Notes: a model not told the origin generated them from the sequence alone. A stretch of DNA of 59,632 bases from Halobacillus alkaliphilus (GCF_900113125.1 NZ_FOOG01000022.1:1-59632); one strand, 5' to 3'; positions 1 through 9,618 are shown, numbered from the stretch's first letter. Program-made: numbers and translations.

Positions 1-63
1 TAAAGCTTTCCGGGGTCTCACCGATCATGTTTATCCCACAGGAGTCTCCCCGTTCCCCTCCGG
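1..63 (-). repeat. Dispersed Bacillaceae repeat, copy A (cut by window edge)
   Basis: Bases 3-63 are identical, as the reverse complement, to bases 59369-59429 (61 bp without a mismatch). The match breaks at base 64. It carries the GGAGACTCC...GAGACCCC pattern that I recognise as a family of non-coding repeats scattered through Bacillaceae genomes. The rest of the element probably lies outside the window. No coding sense is visible. Confidence 0.8.
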
Positions 64-224
64 ACCTGGCCGAATCAGAAACTCGAAACGCGTTTATCCT
101 TCTCCCACTTGAAGAAAAATAATCACACGGGTGTATTTTCTTTATTCAAGCTGAACGATGCGAGATAGTCTGTTATATAAGCATTTCAGGCAGGTTAAGA
201 AGGAGAGGACACTCTCTTTCCAAA

Positions 225-397
225 GGGTCCGTTCTTCCTAATAAAGTTGGGCTGGTGGGGAAATGGCGAGACTCCCATGGGAGAAGGAATTAGGTGAGAT
301 CCCACAGAGAGTAAAACGAGCGAGGAAGCTCACCGTTCCCCCATAGGAAAGCGAGTTATTTCCCCACCAGCCCTCTTCCACATAGAGCAACGGACCC
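225..397. repeat. Hairpin repeat, copy B, with terminal inverted repeats
   Basis: This 173-bp element is bounded by a 9-bp inverted pair, GGGTCCGTT at 225-233 and AACGGACCC at 389-397. Inside it is a perfect 16-bp inverted pair at 249-264 and 358-373. Its core shares the GCGAGACTCCC and GTGAGATCCCAC blocks with the other copies. AACGGACCC recurs at 59514-59522 beside copy C. Open reading frames across it are by-products of the inverted repeat. Bases 64-224 between copies A and B show no gene that I can support. Confidence 0.75.
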
Positions 398-468
398 AAG
401 ATATCTTGAAACTGAGTCTTCAACTATTCGGCCCTTTTGCGTAATAAGCCTTTTATGAAAAATCAAAG

Positions 469-496
469 AGCCTTCTTCACGTGTGTGAAGAAGGCT
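469..496 (-). terminator. Rho-independent terminator after the mutS2/yshE group
   Basis: A perfect 12-bp stem (AGCCTTCTTCAC/GTGAAGAAGGCT) with a GTGT loop is followed on the minus strand by a T-rich tract. It lies 6 nt past the stop of the 26-residue peptide and probably ends the minus-strand unit containing mutS2 and yshE. Confidence 0.75.
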
Positions 497-501
497 TCCT
501 T

Positions 502-582
502 CTAATAAACAATAAAAAATAATATTCCGATCAGTAGAAAAACAGCTGCAACAACCATTAATACTTTTGCTAAGGTTTCCAT
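502..582 (-). CDS. Small predicted membrane peptide, 26 residues
   Basis: An ATG at 582 follows an AAGGGG ribosome site at 7-nt spacing and opens a 26-codon frame ending in TAG at 502. After a short METLAKV start, the peptide is one continuous hydrophobic stretch (about residues 8-26), enough for a single membrane helix. It starts 11 nt after the yshE stop and is followed by a strong terminator, so it sits in an operon position. I do not recognise a family; it could be the remnant of a longer small membrane protein. Coding status is an inference from start site, composition and context. Confidence 0.5.
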   Translation of the reverse strand: METLAKVLMVVAAVFLLIGILFFIVY

Positions 583-593
583 GATGTCGCCCC

Positions 594-1001
594 TTAAATG
601 ATATTCGCTCCAATCACATACGAAAGACCTACCGAGATGATGAATGATATAAAACCAACGGCACGATTGTCCATTGCTATTTCTTCGTCAATTTTAAAAG
701 AAGGCGTTAAGAACTCATAAATAAAATAACCGGATAAAAGGAGAATAAACCCAAACAGCCCCCACCCCATAGTCTGGAGAAGAGAATCATTATGTTCAAT
801 GGAAAACCGGAAAATATTAGCAATACCGAATATTTTACCGCCCGTAGCCATGGCTACAGCAAGGTTTCCGTTTTTTATTTCTTTCCAGTTATTATAAGAA
901 GTGACGATTTCAAAAACAGCCATAAAGACGACTAGACATAAGATGACAACACTGTAGCGAGCGGCTGTCTCAATTAACGTATATTCCCAAAAGTCAGTCA
1001 T
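594..1001 (-). CDS. yshE: DUF350 family integral membrane protein
   Basis: This 135-residue protein has about four predicted membrane helices (near residues 13-35, 45-65, 72-97 and 110-134) and little else. It belongs to the DUF350 family, whose biochemical role is not established. The gene lies just downstream of mutS2, as yshE does in B. subtilis. A GGGAG ribosome site precedes ATG 1001 by 9 nt. A second DUF350 protein is encoded at 55736-56131 in the PspA group; the two share the pattern of a conserved EhhTxxxx loop and a C-terminal FVIGA/YVIGA helix. The family call is secure and the function unknown. Confidence 0.85.
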   Translation of the reverse strand: MTDFWEYTLIETAARYSVVILCLVVFMAVFEIVTSYNNWKEIKNGNLAVAMATGGKIFGIANIFRFSIEHNDSLLQTMGWGLFGFILLLSGYFIYEFLTPSFKIDEEIAMDNRAVGFISFIISVGLSYVIGANII

Positions 1002-1026
1002 ATCTTAACGCTCCCTTTATTATCTA

Positions 1027-3372
1027 CTAGCTGAGTTCCAGGACGGTAACCCCACTACCGCCTTCATTCATTCCACCCGCACGGTGACTGGTTATATTCC
1101 GGTGGTTCTTAGCATAATTTTGTACCGCGGTTCTCAATGCTCCCGTCCCTTTTCCATGTATAATAGAGACGGTTGGGTAACCGGCAAGTAATGCGTCATC
1201 AATATACTTTTCAAGTCGATTGAGCGCGTCCTCATATCGCTCACCCCGCAAATCAAGTTCTGTTTTCACATGATACCCTTTCCCTTTTACCGTAGCCATC
1301 GGTTTTTCTTTATAAGGCTGCTCTGCCTTAATGAACTCCAGGTCCTTTCTTTTGGCTTTCACTTTCATTACGCCTACTTGAACCTGGTATTCGTTTTTGC
1401 CAGTCTGTTCAACAATCGTCCCATTTTGATTTAAAGTAAGAAGTTTTACTTCATCTCCAGATTTGAGCTCGCGCGATTTTTGTGGAGGTTCAGATTTTGG
1501 TTCTTTTTTCTTTTTAGCCAGTTCGGGTTGAGCCTCGTCAAACATCTTCCGTGCTTCAATCCATTCATGTTCTTTCATACCAGCCTGGGACTTCATATTT
1601 CTAATCTCTCCGACGATAGCCTCAGCTTCTTCTCTTGCCTGACGAATAGCTTTTTCTGCTTTTTCTTCAGCTTTTTCATAGAGATCTTCGCGTTTTTGTT
1701 CAAACTGATTCCATTTTTTCTTCAGTTCATTGCGCAGCTCTTCCGCTTCCTGCAGCAGTCGCTCAGCTTCTTCATAATCTTGTTCTGCCCCCCGCTTTGA
1801 TTCTTCAAGTGAGGCAATCATATTCTCTACACTTTGAGAGTCAACACCAATTTTCTGCTGGGCAGAGGTGATTACGGACTCACTTAAACCAAGCTTACGC
1901 GAAATTTCAAATGCATTACTGCGCCCTGGCACACCTATTAATAATCGGTAGGTAGGCTTTAAAGTCTGGATGTCAAATTCAACGGATGCATTGATTACAC
2001 CCTCCCGGTTATAACCATACGCTTTTAATTCAGGATAGTGAGTCGTGGCGATTACACGCGCATTCCGATTTACAACTTCATCCAATATAGACATGGCAAG
2101 TGCCGCACCTTCCTGTGGATCGGTACCCGCTCCTAACTCATCAAATAAGACAAGTGTTTTGTCATCGACGTGCTTTAGAATATCTACAATATTAGTCATA
2201 TGGGAAGAGAAAGTAGATAAGCTCTGTTCAATAGATTGCTCGTCACCAATATCAGCATAGACCTCTTCAAATACAGCCATTTCACATCCATCTAGTGCAG
2301 GAATCTGAAGGCCTGACTGAGCCATAAGTGTACATAAACCGACCAATTTCAAAGTGACGGTCTTCCCGCCGGTATTAGGGCCGGTAATAACGATAGAGGT
2401 ATAGTCCTCCCCAATTTCTATGTCATTGGGAACCACTTCCTCCTCCCCAATTAAGGGATGTCTGGCCTGAAGCATTTTAATACGCCCTTCATCGTTCATG
2501 AATGGCATAGAAGCTTTCATTTGCTTACCGAGCTTCGCACGGGCAAACATAAAATCCACGTTTCCTAAGCGGGTTACATTCTCGTATAAAGCAGAATGAT
2601 GATCCGCAATCTCCTCAGACAACTCTTTCAAAATCTTCTCAATCTCGTGCTTTTCTTGAACCCGTGCTTCTTGAAGCTGATTATTCAAATCTACAACTGA
2701 TTGAGGTTCAATGAAGAGTGTAGCTCCTGACGAGGACTGATCATGTACAATACCGCCGATCGACCCACGGTATTCCTGCTTCACTGGTAATACATACCGT
2801 TCATTTCTTATGGTTACTATCGCATCAGATAACATTTTAGTCTTAGACTTAGTAAATGAATCCATTTTATCACGTACACGACTTTCATAAGTACGGACCC
2901 TGGAACGAATGGTTCTCAACTTGTCCGATGCTCCGTCCATAACATTTCCATGCTCATCAATACAACTCCGGATCGACTGCTCCAGTTCCTTGAGGGGCAA
3001 AATACCTGTCACTATTTCCCTGAGCTTAGGCATGTCAGGTTCTTCTGCCTCTTCGATAAACCGTTTCAGCTGACGTCCGCCATAAATAGTACTCGCCACA
3101 TCCAGACACTCTAATGCACTTAATATCCCACCGATAGTTGTTCTTTTCAGGCTCGGTTTGATATCAAAAATACCACCAAGCGGTACATGTCCTTTTAAAC
3201 GGAGCACTTGAGCAGCTTCGTCTGTTTCCAACTGCCATTCTTTTACTTCCTCCAGTTTGGAAGATGGTTTTAAAGCAGCTGCCTTTTCTTTACCAAGTGA
3301 GGAGGCTGCATGCTCCCCTAATTGATCGATAATTTTTTTATATTCTAAAACATGTAGGATTCGCTGGTTCAT
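1027..3372 (-). CDS. mutS2: Endonuclease MutS2
   Basis: MutS2 is an ATPase of the MutS family. It acts on branched DNA and collided ribosomes rather than in classical mismatch repair. The 781-residue protein lacks the MutS mismatch-recognition domain and starts directly with the core/lever region. Walker A (GPNTGGKT) lies near residue 331 and Walker B with DELGAGTDP near 410. A long charged coiled coil spans about 515-630. The C-terminal Smr nuclease domain shows LDLRGER and [12 protein letters not shown] 3372 matches the usual MNQ/MQQ start; an in-frame ATG at 3378 is only 4 nt from the AAGGAG site. It follows polX, the standard Bacillus order. Confidence 0.96.
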   Translation of the reverse strand: MNQRILHVLEYKKIIDQLGEHAASSLGKEKAAALKPSSKLEEVKEWQLETDEAAQVLRLKGHVPLGGIFDIKPSLKRTTIGGILSALECLDVASTIYGGRQLKRFIEEAEEPDMPKLREIVTGILPLKELEQSIRSCIDEHGNVMDGASDKLRTIRSRVRTYESRVRDKMDSFTKSKTKMLSDAIVTIRNERYVLPVKQEYRGSIGGIVHDQSSSGATLFIEPQSVVDLNNQLQEARVQEKHEIEKILKELSEEIADHHSALYENVTRLGNVDFMFARAKLGKQMKASMPFMNDEGRIKMLQARHPLIGEEEVVPNDIEIGEDYTSIVITGPNTGGKTVTLKLVGLCTLMAQSGLQIPALDGCEMAVFEEVYADIGDEQSIEQSLSTFSSHMTNIVDILKHVDDKTLVLFDELGAGTDPQEGAALAMSILDEVVNRNARVIATTHYPELKAYGYNREGVINASVEFDIQTLKPTYRLLIGVPGRSNAFEISRKLGLSESVITSAQQKIGVDSQSVENMIASLEESKRGAEQDYEEAERLLQEAEELRNELKKKWNQFEQKREDLYEKAEEKAEKAIRQAREEAEAIVGEIRNMKSQAGMKEHEWIEARKMFDEAQPELAKKKKEPKSEPPQKSRELKSGDEVKLLTLNQNGTIVEQTGKNEYQVQVGVMKVKAKRKDLEFIKAEQPYKEKPMATVKGKGYHVKTELDLRGERYEDALNRLEKYIDDALLAGYPTVSIIHGKGTGALRTAVQNYAKNHRNITSHRAGGMNEGGSGVTVLELS

Positions 3373-3399
3373 GTACATCCGTCTCCTTTATAACAACTG

Positions 3400-5112
3400 T
3401 CAAATACCGAACTTATTCATAAGCTGCTTTTTGGTCCAAGTATTTACTACCGTTTCTTTCCTGAGCCATCCTTTACGCGCAGCGCCAATTCCCACTTCCA
3501 TGTGTTCTAACATAGGATAACTGTGAGCATCTGTATTTATAGCTATATCAACGCCTTCTTCCTGGGCTTTCATTAACCATTCCCAATTCAAATCCAACCG
3601 GTTAGGGTTAGCATTCAATTCTAGAATAGTTCCCGTTCGCTTGGCTCCGCTAATCAATTCATCTAGATTTACGTTGTAGCCCTTTCTCTTTCCTATTAAG
3701 CGGCCTGTTGGATGAGCAATCATATCCACGTGTGGATTTTCCAAAGCTGTATTCAGTCTCATCATAATCTTTTCTTCAGACTGGTTGAAACTGGAATGAA
3801 TGGAAGCAATGACAAAGTCCATCTCTTTAAGAAATTCATCGCTAAAATCCAGGGATCCATCTGGAAGAATATCCATTTCAATACCGGCAAATATATGGAA
3901 GTCTTTCATCGATTCATTAACTTTATTAATTTCTTCCCGCTGCTTGCGCAAACGCTCCTCATTAAGACCATTAGCTACTCGTAAATATTTGGAGTGATCG
4001 GTGATAGCGATGAAATCATAGCCTTTATCTTTTGCGCGTTCGGCCATTTCCTTGATCGACTGGGCCCCATCACTCCAAGTTGAGTGCATATGCAGGTCCC
4101 CGCGTATATCACTTAATTCGACTAATTCTACCGGTTCCTTATACTTCTCTACTTCCCCATAATTCTCCCTGACCTCAGGTGGAATGTAGTGAAGTCCGAA
4201 ATGATTAAAGAAGTCCTCTTCCGTTTCAAAAGTTTTAACTTCACCAGTTTCAGCGTTTTCAATGCCATATTCATTTATTTTTTCACCTTGCTGTTTGGCA
4301 AGCTGTCTCATCGACACATTATGGTCCTTAGAGCCTGTAAAATGATGGAGAGTGGTTGCAAACTCCTCAGGAGCAACAATACGAAAATCAATTCCAATAT
4401 CGTAGCCTTCATTAACAACGATGGAAACTTTTGTCTCTCCAGAAGCCACTACCTCTTTAATATCCGGATAATTAAGAAGTTCGTCTCTGGTATCCACTGG
4501 GTTTTCTGAAACGAGGATAAAATCAATATCTTTTATTGTCTCCCTCATGCGCCTAAGACTGCCAGCTCGTGAATAGCGTTTTACTGTCTTTGCATTTTGA
4601 AGAAAACTTTCTATTTTATCAGCTAAAGGCAGCATTAAAGCAATAGGCAGACGTTCCGGACGGGTATTTGCTTCTTCTAAAGCCTTCTTAATCTTCTCAG
4701 CCGACTTCTTCCCAAACCCTTCCAATTCTTCTACTTTCCCTTTTTCTACTGCTACCTTCAATGTTTCAGCATCAATAATACCTAACTCCTGGTATAACTT
4801 TGCCAGTTTCTTTCCACCGAGTCCTGGCAGGTCAAGCAATGGAACCAGTCCTTCAGGTACTTCAGCTTGTAATTGCTTTAATGTATCAGATTCACCATAT
4901 TCAATAAATTCGTGTATGACAGATGCTGTAGATTTTCCGATACCCTTCATTTTTGTAAAGTCTTCTATTTCACTCAAAGAGTGATCATCACTTTCCAAAG
5001 CTTGGGCAGCTTTACGATAAGCAGATATTTTAAAAGGATTCTCACCTTTCAACTCAAGATATACAGCAATCTTATCCAGTAATTTGATTACTTGCTTTTT
5101 ATCAACGGTCAT
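3400..5112 (-). CDS. polX: DNA polymerase/3'-5' exonuclease PolX
   Basis: This family X polymerase, for gap filling in base excision repair, is fused to a PHP exonuclease; 570 residues is normal for Bacillus. Helix-hairpin-helix glycine loops lie near residues 57, 98 and 132. The nucleotidyltransferase motif is GSLRR followed by the catalytic D195-I-D197, with a third acidic residue at D242. The PHP domain begins at about 337 with the metal ligands H341 and H343 (GDLHMHS) and keeps later His/Asp motifs such as NTDAHS. All catalytic residues I checked are intact. It lies between cvpA, from which a terminator separates it, and mutS2. Confidence 0.96.
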   Translation of the reverse strand: MTVDKKQVIKLLDKIAVYLELKGENPFKISAYRKAAQALESDDHSLSEIEDFTKMKGIGKSTASVIHEFIEYGESDTLKQLQAEVPEGLVPLLDLPGLGGKKLAKLYQELGIIDAETLKVAVEKGKVEELEGFGKKSAEKIKKALEEANTRPERLPIALMLPLADKIESFLQNAKTVKRYSRAGSLRRMRETIKDIDFILVSENPVDTRDELLNYPDIKEVVASGETKVSIVVNEGYDIGIDFRIVAPEEFATTLHHFTGSKDHNVSMRQLAKQQGEKINEYGIENAETGEVKTFETEEDFFNHFGLHYIPPEVRENYGEVEKYKEPVELVELSDIRGDLHMHSTWSDGAQSIKEMAERAKDKGYDFIAITDHSKYLRVANGLNEERLRKQREEINKVNESMKDFHIFAGIEMDILPDGSLDFSDEFLKEMDFVIASIHSSFNQSEEKIMMRLNTALENPHVDMIAHPTGRLIGKRKGYNVNLDELISGAKRTGTILELNANPNRLDLNWEWLMKAQEEGVDIAINTDAHSYPMLEHMEVGIGAARKGWLRKETVVNTWTKKQLMNKFGI

Positions 5113-5173
5113 ACGTTATCGTCTCCTCTAATTGATAATTATACTGTACAGTTTCCTCATATACATAAGAAAA

Positions 5174-5203
5174 AAGCCGCTATGATCACAATCACAGCGG
5201 CTT
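5174..5203 (-). terminator. Terminator after zapA-cvpA
   Basis: The inverted repeat AAGCCGCT...AGCGGCTT, extended by pairing in the loop flanks, is followed on the minus strand by a TTTTTTC tract. It lies 25 nt past the cvpA stop and separates zapA-cvpA from polX. Confidence 0.85.
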
Positions 5204-5227
5204 AGTCTACCCTTATCTACATTATCA

Positions 5228-5770
5228 TCAGTCAGCCACGTGTTCGATCCATAATGTTTTCAATTGTTCGGAAAACACTGGAGTGTGTTCAATGATAAGC
5301 TGAGCTAAGAATGAACGATCCAGTGCGTTCTGTACCATTTCCAGGGGAACTAGTGCTGCTATATACAGTAAGACAAAAAGCAGAATATAGTTCTCTATGA
5401 AGCCAAGAATACCTCCCAGTAGTGTATTCAATGAACTCAGTATTGGAAGCTCGGCGACAAAATCTAACATGGATGCGATGATATGTATAATGATTTTTAC
5501 CCCAAAAAACAGAATAGCAAAAGCTGCCGCATTATAGAACGCTTGTTCCAATGGCATATTCTCTGCGAAAACGGCCCAGGATGAATCTGCTGGCAATTCA
5601 GGATATGGAACCCAAAGAGTAAGCTTGGGAGATAAGTCATCGTAGTACATAGCCGCTACTACGAAAGAAACAATAAACCCGATAAGATGGAAGAGCTGCA
5701 GAATAAACCCTCTCTTCAGGCCGATTAGAATTCCAATTATTAATATGAAAAACAATAGTAAGTCAATCAT
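5228..5770 (-). CDS. yshB: CvpA family membrane protein
   Basis: This 180-residue protein has four hydrophobic segments (about 2-20, 24-42, 77-100 and 115-142). It starts MIDLLLFF with glycine-rich turns, as is typical of the CvpA/colicin V production family. The family is membrane-bound and its precise function in Bacillus is unknown. The start overlaps the zapA stop by 8 nt, so translation is probably coupled. The position matches B. subtilis yshB. Confidence 0.88.
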   Translation of the reverse strand: MIDLLLFFILIIGILIGLKRGFILQLFHLIGFIVSFVVAAMYYDDLSPKLTLWVPYPELPADSSWAVFAENMPLEQAFYNAAAFAILFFGVKIIIHIIASMLDFVAELPILSSLNTLLGGILGFIENYILLFVLLYIAALVPLEMVQNALDRSFLAQLIIEHTPVFSEQLKTLWIEHVAD

Positions 5771-6050
5771 GGTTGTTGTCGTCCTTTTCCTCTTTCTTTT
5801 CTATATAATCCATCAGTTCCGTGCATTCTTCTTTTAACTTTATATATTCATTCATCGTATTAACAGCAGTCAAAACAGCAAGCTTAGCCGTATCCAGACT
5901 TGGATTTGCTTCATGAATTTCACGCATTTTCTGATCCACTAAGCTGGATACCATACGGATATGATGGGGTTCTTCATGACCAACTATAGTGTAAGACCGC
6001 TTGTTGATCTCCACTGTAATTCTTTTTTTGTCTTGGTCCGATTGTGCCAC
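5763..6050 (-). CDS. zapA: Cell division protein ZapA
   Basis: ZapA binds FtsZ and promotes bundling of Z-ring filaments at midcell. The protein has an N-terminal beta hairpin region (ITVEINKRSYTIVG) and a C-terminal coiled coil rich in Glu and Lys, with the family segment DTAKLAVLTAVNTMNEY between them. GTG 6050 sits 7 nt after an AGGGGG ribosome site and is preferred. ATG 6056, two codons earlier, is only 1 nt from that site. With GTG the product is 95 residues, close to the usual 85-95. Confidence 0.9.
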   Translation of the reverse strand: MAQSDQDKKRITVEINKRSYTIVGHEEPHHIRMVSSLVDQKMREIHEANPSLDTAKLAVLTAVNTMNEYIKLKEECTELMDYIEKKEEKDDNNHD

Positions 6051-6162
6051 GTCCATACCCCCTAGTTTCTCAATCCTAAATTTAATAGTAACATGAAGAT
6101 ATTGAATTAGGAAACCAATATGGATTTAAATTGCAAATGTTCTATTTTCCAATCAATTTTGC

Positions 6163-6168
6163 TATACT
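6163..6168 (+). promoter_or_regulatory. Possible extended -10 promoter for rnhC
   Basis: TGCTATACT has an extended -10 form (TGn-TATACT) with no good -35 box at the expected spacing. It lies 37 nt upstream of the rnhC ATG in the divergent zapA/rnhC gap. This is a single-motif guess. Confidence 0.4.
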
Positions 6169-6204
6169 GTTCTTACCATTTTTGTTCACAGAAAGGAATT
6201 AAAC

Positions 6205-7131
6205 ATGCCACAAGTCGTCCTTAAATTACCAGCTTCAACACTGGAAAAGATGAAGAATCATTATCATTCTCAACTTAAAAATCCGCCGCAAAATGCCATT
6301 TTTGCTGCAAAAACCAATGCTTGCACAATAACAGCCTATCGTTCCGGTAAAGTTCTTTTTCAAGGTAAAAGCCCTGAGTCTGAGTCCGAACAATGGGGGA
6401 AACCAGATTCCGCTTCCCTTAAATCTAATAGCAATTCTAAACAGCCACACGCCTTTCATCCCCCGGAGAGTATATTTACAAGCTCGCACATTGGTTCCGA
6501 TGAAGCTGGTACGGGTGATTATTTCGGACCAATCACGGTTGCTGCTGCTTATGTTACTAAAGAGCAAGTACATACGCTAAAAGCCATTGGAGTTAAGGAT
6601 TCTAAGCATTTAAGTGACAGGCAAATCAGAGATCTGGCTAAAAGCATTGTCGAATTAAAAATTCCTTACAGTTTATTGCGGCTTCCGAATAAAAAATATA
6701 ATCAATGGCAGCGCAAGGGCTGGTCCCAAGGAAAAATGAAAACGATTCTGCATCATCAAGCGCTCGACAAATTGTTACAAAAGATATCACCTGAGAAGCC
6801 GGATGGGATTGTGATTGATCAATTTTCACAGCCGGAAGTTTATCAAAAACATTTACGTAGTGAAAAATTACATTTACAACCCAATGTTTATTTCATGACC
6901 AAAGCTGAGAGTTACTCGATCGCTGTTGCCGCAGGGTCCATTATTGCCCGCTCGGCTTTTGTTAAAGCTATGGATCAAATAGAAATGGATACCGGTCTTT
7001 CCATCCCCAAAGGTGCATCCGCAAAAGTAGATCAAGCAGCGGCTCAAGTTATCAAACATTATGGTGAAGATAAGCTTGAAGAAATAGCGAAAGTGCACTT
7101 TGCCAATACCCAAAAAGCTAAAAAATTTTAA
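6205..7131 (+). CDS. rnhC: Ribonuclease HIII
   Basis: RNase HIII cuts the RNA strand of RNA-DNA hybrids in the cytoplasm and helps remove R-loops. The 308-residue protein has the HIII-type N-terminal TBP-like domain (about 1-85). The RNase H fold opens with GSDEAGTGDYFGP, which supplies D99 and E100, and a further acidic residue lies in IVIDQFSQP near 203. The terminal motif SIIARSAF is present. It is the only plus-strand gene in this part, divergent from zapA, as in B. subtilis. AAAGGAA precedes ATG 6205. Confidence 0.96.
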   Translation: MPQVVLKLPASTLEKMKNHYHSQLKNPPQNAIFAAKTNACTITAYRSGKVLFQGKSPESESEQWGKPDSASLKSNSNSKQPHAFHPPESIFTSSHIGSDEAGTGDYFGPITVAAAYVTKEQVHTLKAIGVKDSKHLSDRQIRDLAKSIVELKIPYSLLRLPNKKYNQWQRKGWSQGKMKTILHHQALDKLLQKISPEKPDGIVIDQFSQPEVYQKHLRSEKLHLQPNVYFMTKAESYSIAVAAGSIIARSAFVKAMDQIEMDTGLSIPKGASAKVDQAAAQVIKHYGEDKLEEIAKVHFANTQKAKKF

Positions 7132-7140
7132 AAGCATAAA

Positions 7141-7171
7141 ACAGGTGTCCCGGCAGCTCCGGGACACCTGT
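7141..7171. terminator. Bidirectional terminator between rnhC and pheT
   Basis: A long inverted repeat (ACAGGTGTCCCGG/CCGGGACACCTGT) with a short loop has T-rich sequence on both outgoing strands. It lies between the convergent rnhC and pheT stops and can serve both. Confidence 0.9.
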
Positions 7172-7176
7172 TTATT

Positions 7177-9603
7177 TTATCCACGAAGTTCCGCTTCGTG
7201 CTCATCTTTAACTGCTGTTAATATTTTGTCGTGCGCTTCTTCAACTTCTTGATCTTTCAAAGTACGATGAGGATCTAAATATAAAAGATTGAAAGCCAGG
7301 GATTTTTTCCCTTCAGGTAAATGATCGCCTTGATACACATCAAACACCTGTACATCTTTAACCAGTGGAGCCCCTGCTTCAGAGATGGTATGGGCGATCG
7401 CGGCAGAGGTTATCTGTTCGTCTACCACTAGCGCAATGTCTCTTGATACGGATGGATAGCGTGGAATGGCCTGGAACGCTTCCTCTTTCGTATATTGAGC
7501 AAATAATTCTTCAGCATTTAAATCGAATACATACGTATCTTTCAGACCCAATTCTTTTTGAAGTTTAGGATGAACTTGTCCGATAAACCCGATTTCTTTA
7601 TCACCTGATTTTACTAGCGCGGTACGTCCTGGGTGCATATGAGGAAGTTTTGTTTTTTCATAAGTGAATGACAGATCAAGCTGTGCACTTAACCCTTCCA
7701 CAATTCCTTTCACTACATAGAAGTCCACTTCTTTCTTCTCCTGCTGCCAGGCATGGGATATCCATGTACCGGTTAAGGCCCCGGATGCTCTCAGAATTTC
7801 TTTTGGCTGTTTCGTTACTTGTTCCTCATTACTTACAAATACGGTCCCCACTTCATAATAGGAAAGATCCTTCTGCTTTCGTGCTACATTATAAGATAAG
7901 GATTGCAATAATTCGGGCAGCATACTGAGCCGCAGATGGCTGTGGTCTTCACTCATTGGCATGGCAAGTCCAACTGGAGATTGCGCCTGCCGTTTAATTT
8001 CCGGACTAACAAGCATTTGAGAACGTTCTTTTGGTGTTAACGAATACGTAATCGTTTCATGCAGCCCGGCCCCTTCGAAATATGATTTCACTTTTCGTTT
8101 GAGCTGCTGCTCAAGTGTTAACCCACCAGCTTGAGAGGATCCTTGCGGAAGCGTGTACGGAAGATTATCATATCCAAAAATACGCGCCACTTCTTCAAGC
8201 ATATCTTCAAAAAGCTCTATATCTCCTCGACGGGTCGGGATTTTCACATCAAAATGTTCTCCGCTTTGTTCATAGGTGAATTGGAGACGGCGCAGGATAT
8301 CAGCAATCTCTTCATTTGTAATGGAAGTTCCAAGACGATCATTAATGACAGAAGTTTTAATTGACACCGTTTTTTCAGAACGATCCAGTTGATCCACGCT
8401 TACTGCACCGGATAAAACCGTACCGCCCGCATACTTAGCCAGGAGCTCACAGGCTCGCTTTCCTGCGCGCTCAACGCGGTTAGGATCGACGCCTTTCTCA
8501 AAGCGGTTACTTGACTCACTTCTTAAACCATGATCCTTCGAAGCTTGCCGTACTACCGATGGATCGAAATAAGCTGCTTCTAGAATCAATGTTTTCGTAT
8601 CTTCTTGAACTTCCGACTTCGCACCGCCCATAACCCCGGCAATCGCATGCGCTTCATCACCGTTTGTTATCACCAAATGATGATTCTTCAGTTCCCGCTT
8701 CTGATTATCTAATGTTGTAATCATTTCTCCGTCTTTAGCTCTTCTTGTTACAACCTTGTCCGAGTCAAAACGATCGTAGTCAAAAGCATGAAGCGGCTGA
8801 CCATATTCAAGTAATACGTAGTTAGTAATGTCTACTACATTATTGATCGGGCGAATACCCGCAGCCGTTAATCGGTTCCTCATCCATAGTGGAGAGGCAC
8901 CTACTTTAATATCTTTAATGATGAAAGCCCCGTAATAAGGATTGGCCTGCTTGTCTTCTACTTCTACAGAAATAAGATCCCCAGCTGCTTTATTAGAATA
9001 CGGTACATCTTCTTCCTGCAGTTCATAGTCTCCATCGATAGCAGCGGCCACCTCATATGCAACGCCTGCCATGCTCAGGGCATCAGATCGGTTAGGTGTT
9101 AAACCAAGTTCTATAATCTTATCGTCTAAATTTAACAGAGAAAGAGCGTCGGCTCCAGCTTTAACATCTTCGGGGAAAACGAAGATCCCATCCGCAAATT
9201 CTTTAGGAACATCCTTTTCGTCTATACCCAGCTCCTGAAGAGAACAGATCATGCCATTGGACTCTTCTCCACGAAGCTTGGTTTTTTTAATTTTGAAATT
9301 ACCTGGAAGAACAGCTCCAGGTTTAGCCACAGCTACTTGCTGTCCTTCTGCAATATTCGGAGCTCCACAGACTATTTGCAAGGTTTCTTCTCCTACGTCA
9401 ACCTGACAAAGGGATAATTTATCAGCGTTTGGGTGTTGTACACAGGACTCGACATATCCCACCACTACACCGGACACACCTTCTGCAACAGGGGTCACAC
9501 TCTCGACTTCAATTCCTGTTTTCGTAATAATTTCAGCTAACTCTTCAGGGGAGTAGCTGCTGATATCGATTAATTCTTGCAACCAATTTGATGATACAAG
9601 CAT
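7177..9603 (-). CDS. pheT: Phenylalanyl-tRNA synthetase beta subunit
   Basis: This is the beta chain of the alpha2-beta2 enzyme that charges tRNA-Phe, using ATP. The 808-residue protein has the full domain set. An EMAP-like tRNA-binding domain (about 40-150, CQVDVGEETLQIVCGAPN) comes first. It is followed by B3/B4 editing and B5 domains, a catalytic-like core, and the C-terminal anticodon-binding FDX-ACB domain starting near 715 (RYPSVSRDIALVVD). It lies 15 nt after pheS, with AAAGGAGGAG before ATG 9603. Expression follows the Phe T-box upstream of pheS. Confidence 0.97.
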   Translation of the reverse strand: MLVSSNWLQELIDISSYSPEELAEIITKTGIEVESVTPVAEGVSGVVVGYVESCVQHPNADKLSLCQVDVGEETLQIVCGAPNIAEGQQVAVAKPGAVLPGNFKIKKTKLRGEESNGMICSLQELGIDEKDVPKEFADGIFVFPEDVKAGADALSLLNLDDKIIELGLTPNRSDALSMAGVAYEVAAAIDGDYELQEEDVPYSNKAAGDLISVEVEDKQANPYYGAFIIKDIKVGASPLWMRNRLTAAGIRPINNVVDITNYVLLEYGQPLHAFDYDRFDSDKVVTRRAKDGEMITTLDNQKRELKNHHLVITNGDEAHAIAGVMGGAKSEVQEDTKTLILEAAYFDPSVVRQASKDHGLRSESSNRFEKGVDPNRVERAGKRACELLAKYAGGTVLSGAVSVDQLDRSEKTVSIKTSVINDRLGTSITNEEIADILRRLQFTYEQSGEHFDVKIPTRRGDIELFEDMLEEVARIFGYDNLPYTLPQGSSQAGGLTLEQQLKRKVKSYFEGAGLHETITYSLTPKERSQMLVSPEIKRQAQSPVGLAMPMSEDHSHLRLSMLPELLQSLSYNVARKQKDLSYYEVGTVFVSNEEQVTKQPKEILRASGALTGTWISHAWQQEKKEVDFYVVKGIVEGLSAQLDLSFTYEKTKLPHMHPGRTALVKSGDKEIGFIGQVHPKLQKELGLKDTYVFDLNAEELFAQYTKEEAFQAIPRYPSVSRDIALVVDEQITSAAIAHTISEAGAPLVKDVQVFDVYQGDHLPEGKKSLAFNLLYLDPHRTLKDQEVEEAHDKILTAVKDEHEAELRG

Positions 9604-9618
9604 TGATTTTCTCCTCCT

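Noticed and set aside
238-613. Short reading frames across the left repeat
   Set aside because: They lie over the inverted repeats of copy B and its flanks, lack ribosome sites and resemble no protein; the repeat structure itself makes the open frames.
1480-1800. 106-residue plus-strand frame opposite mutS2
   Set aside because: It is very rich in Phe, Leu and Ser because it reads the complement of a Lys/Glu-rich coiled coil; no ribosome site.
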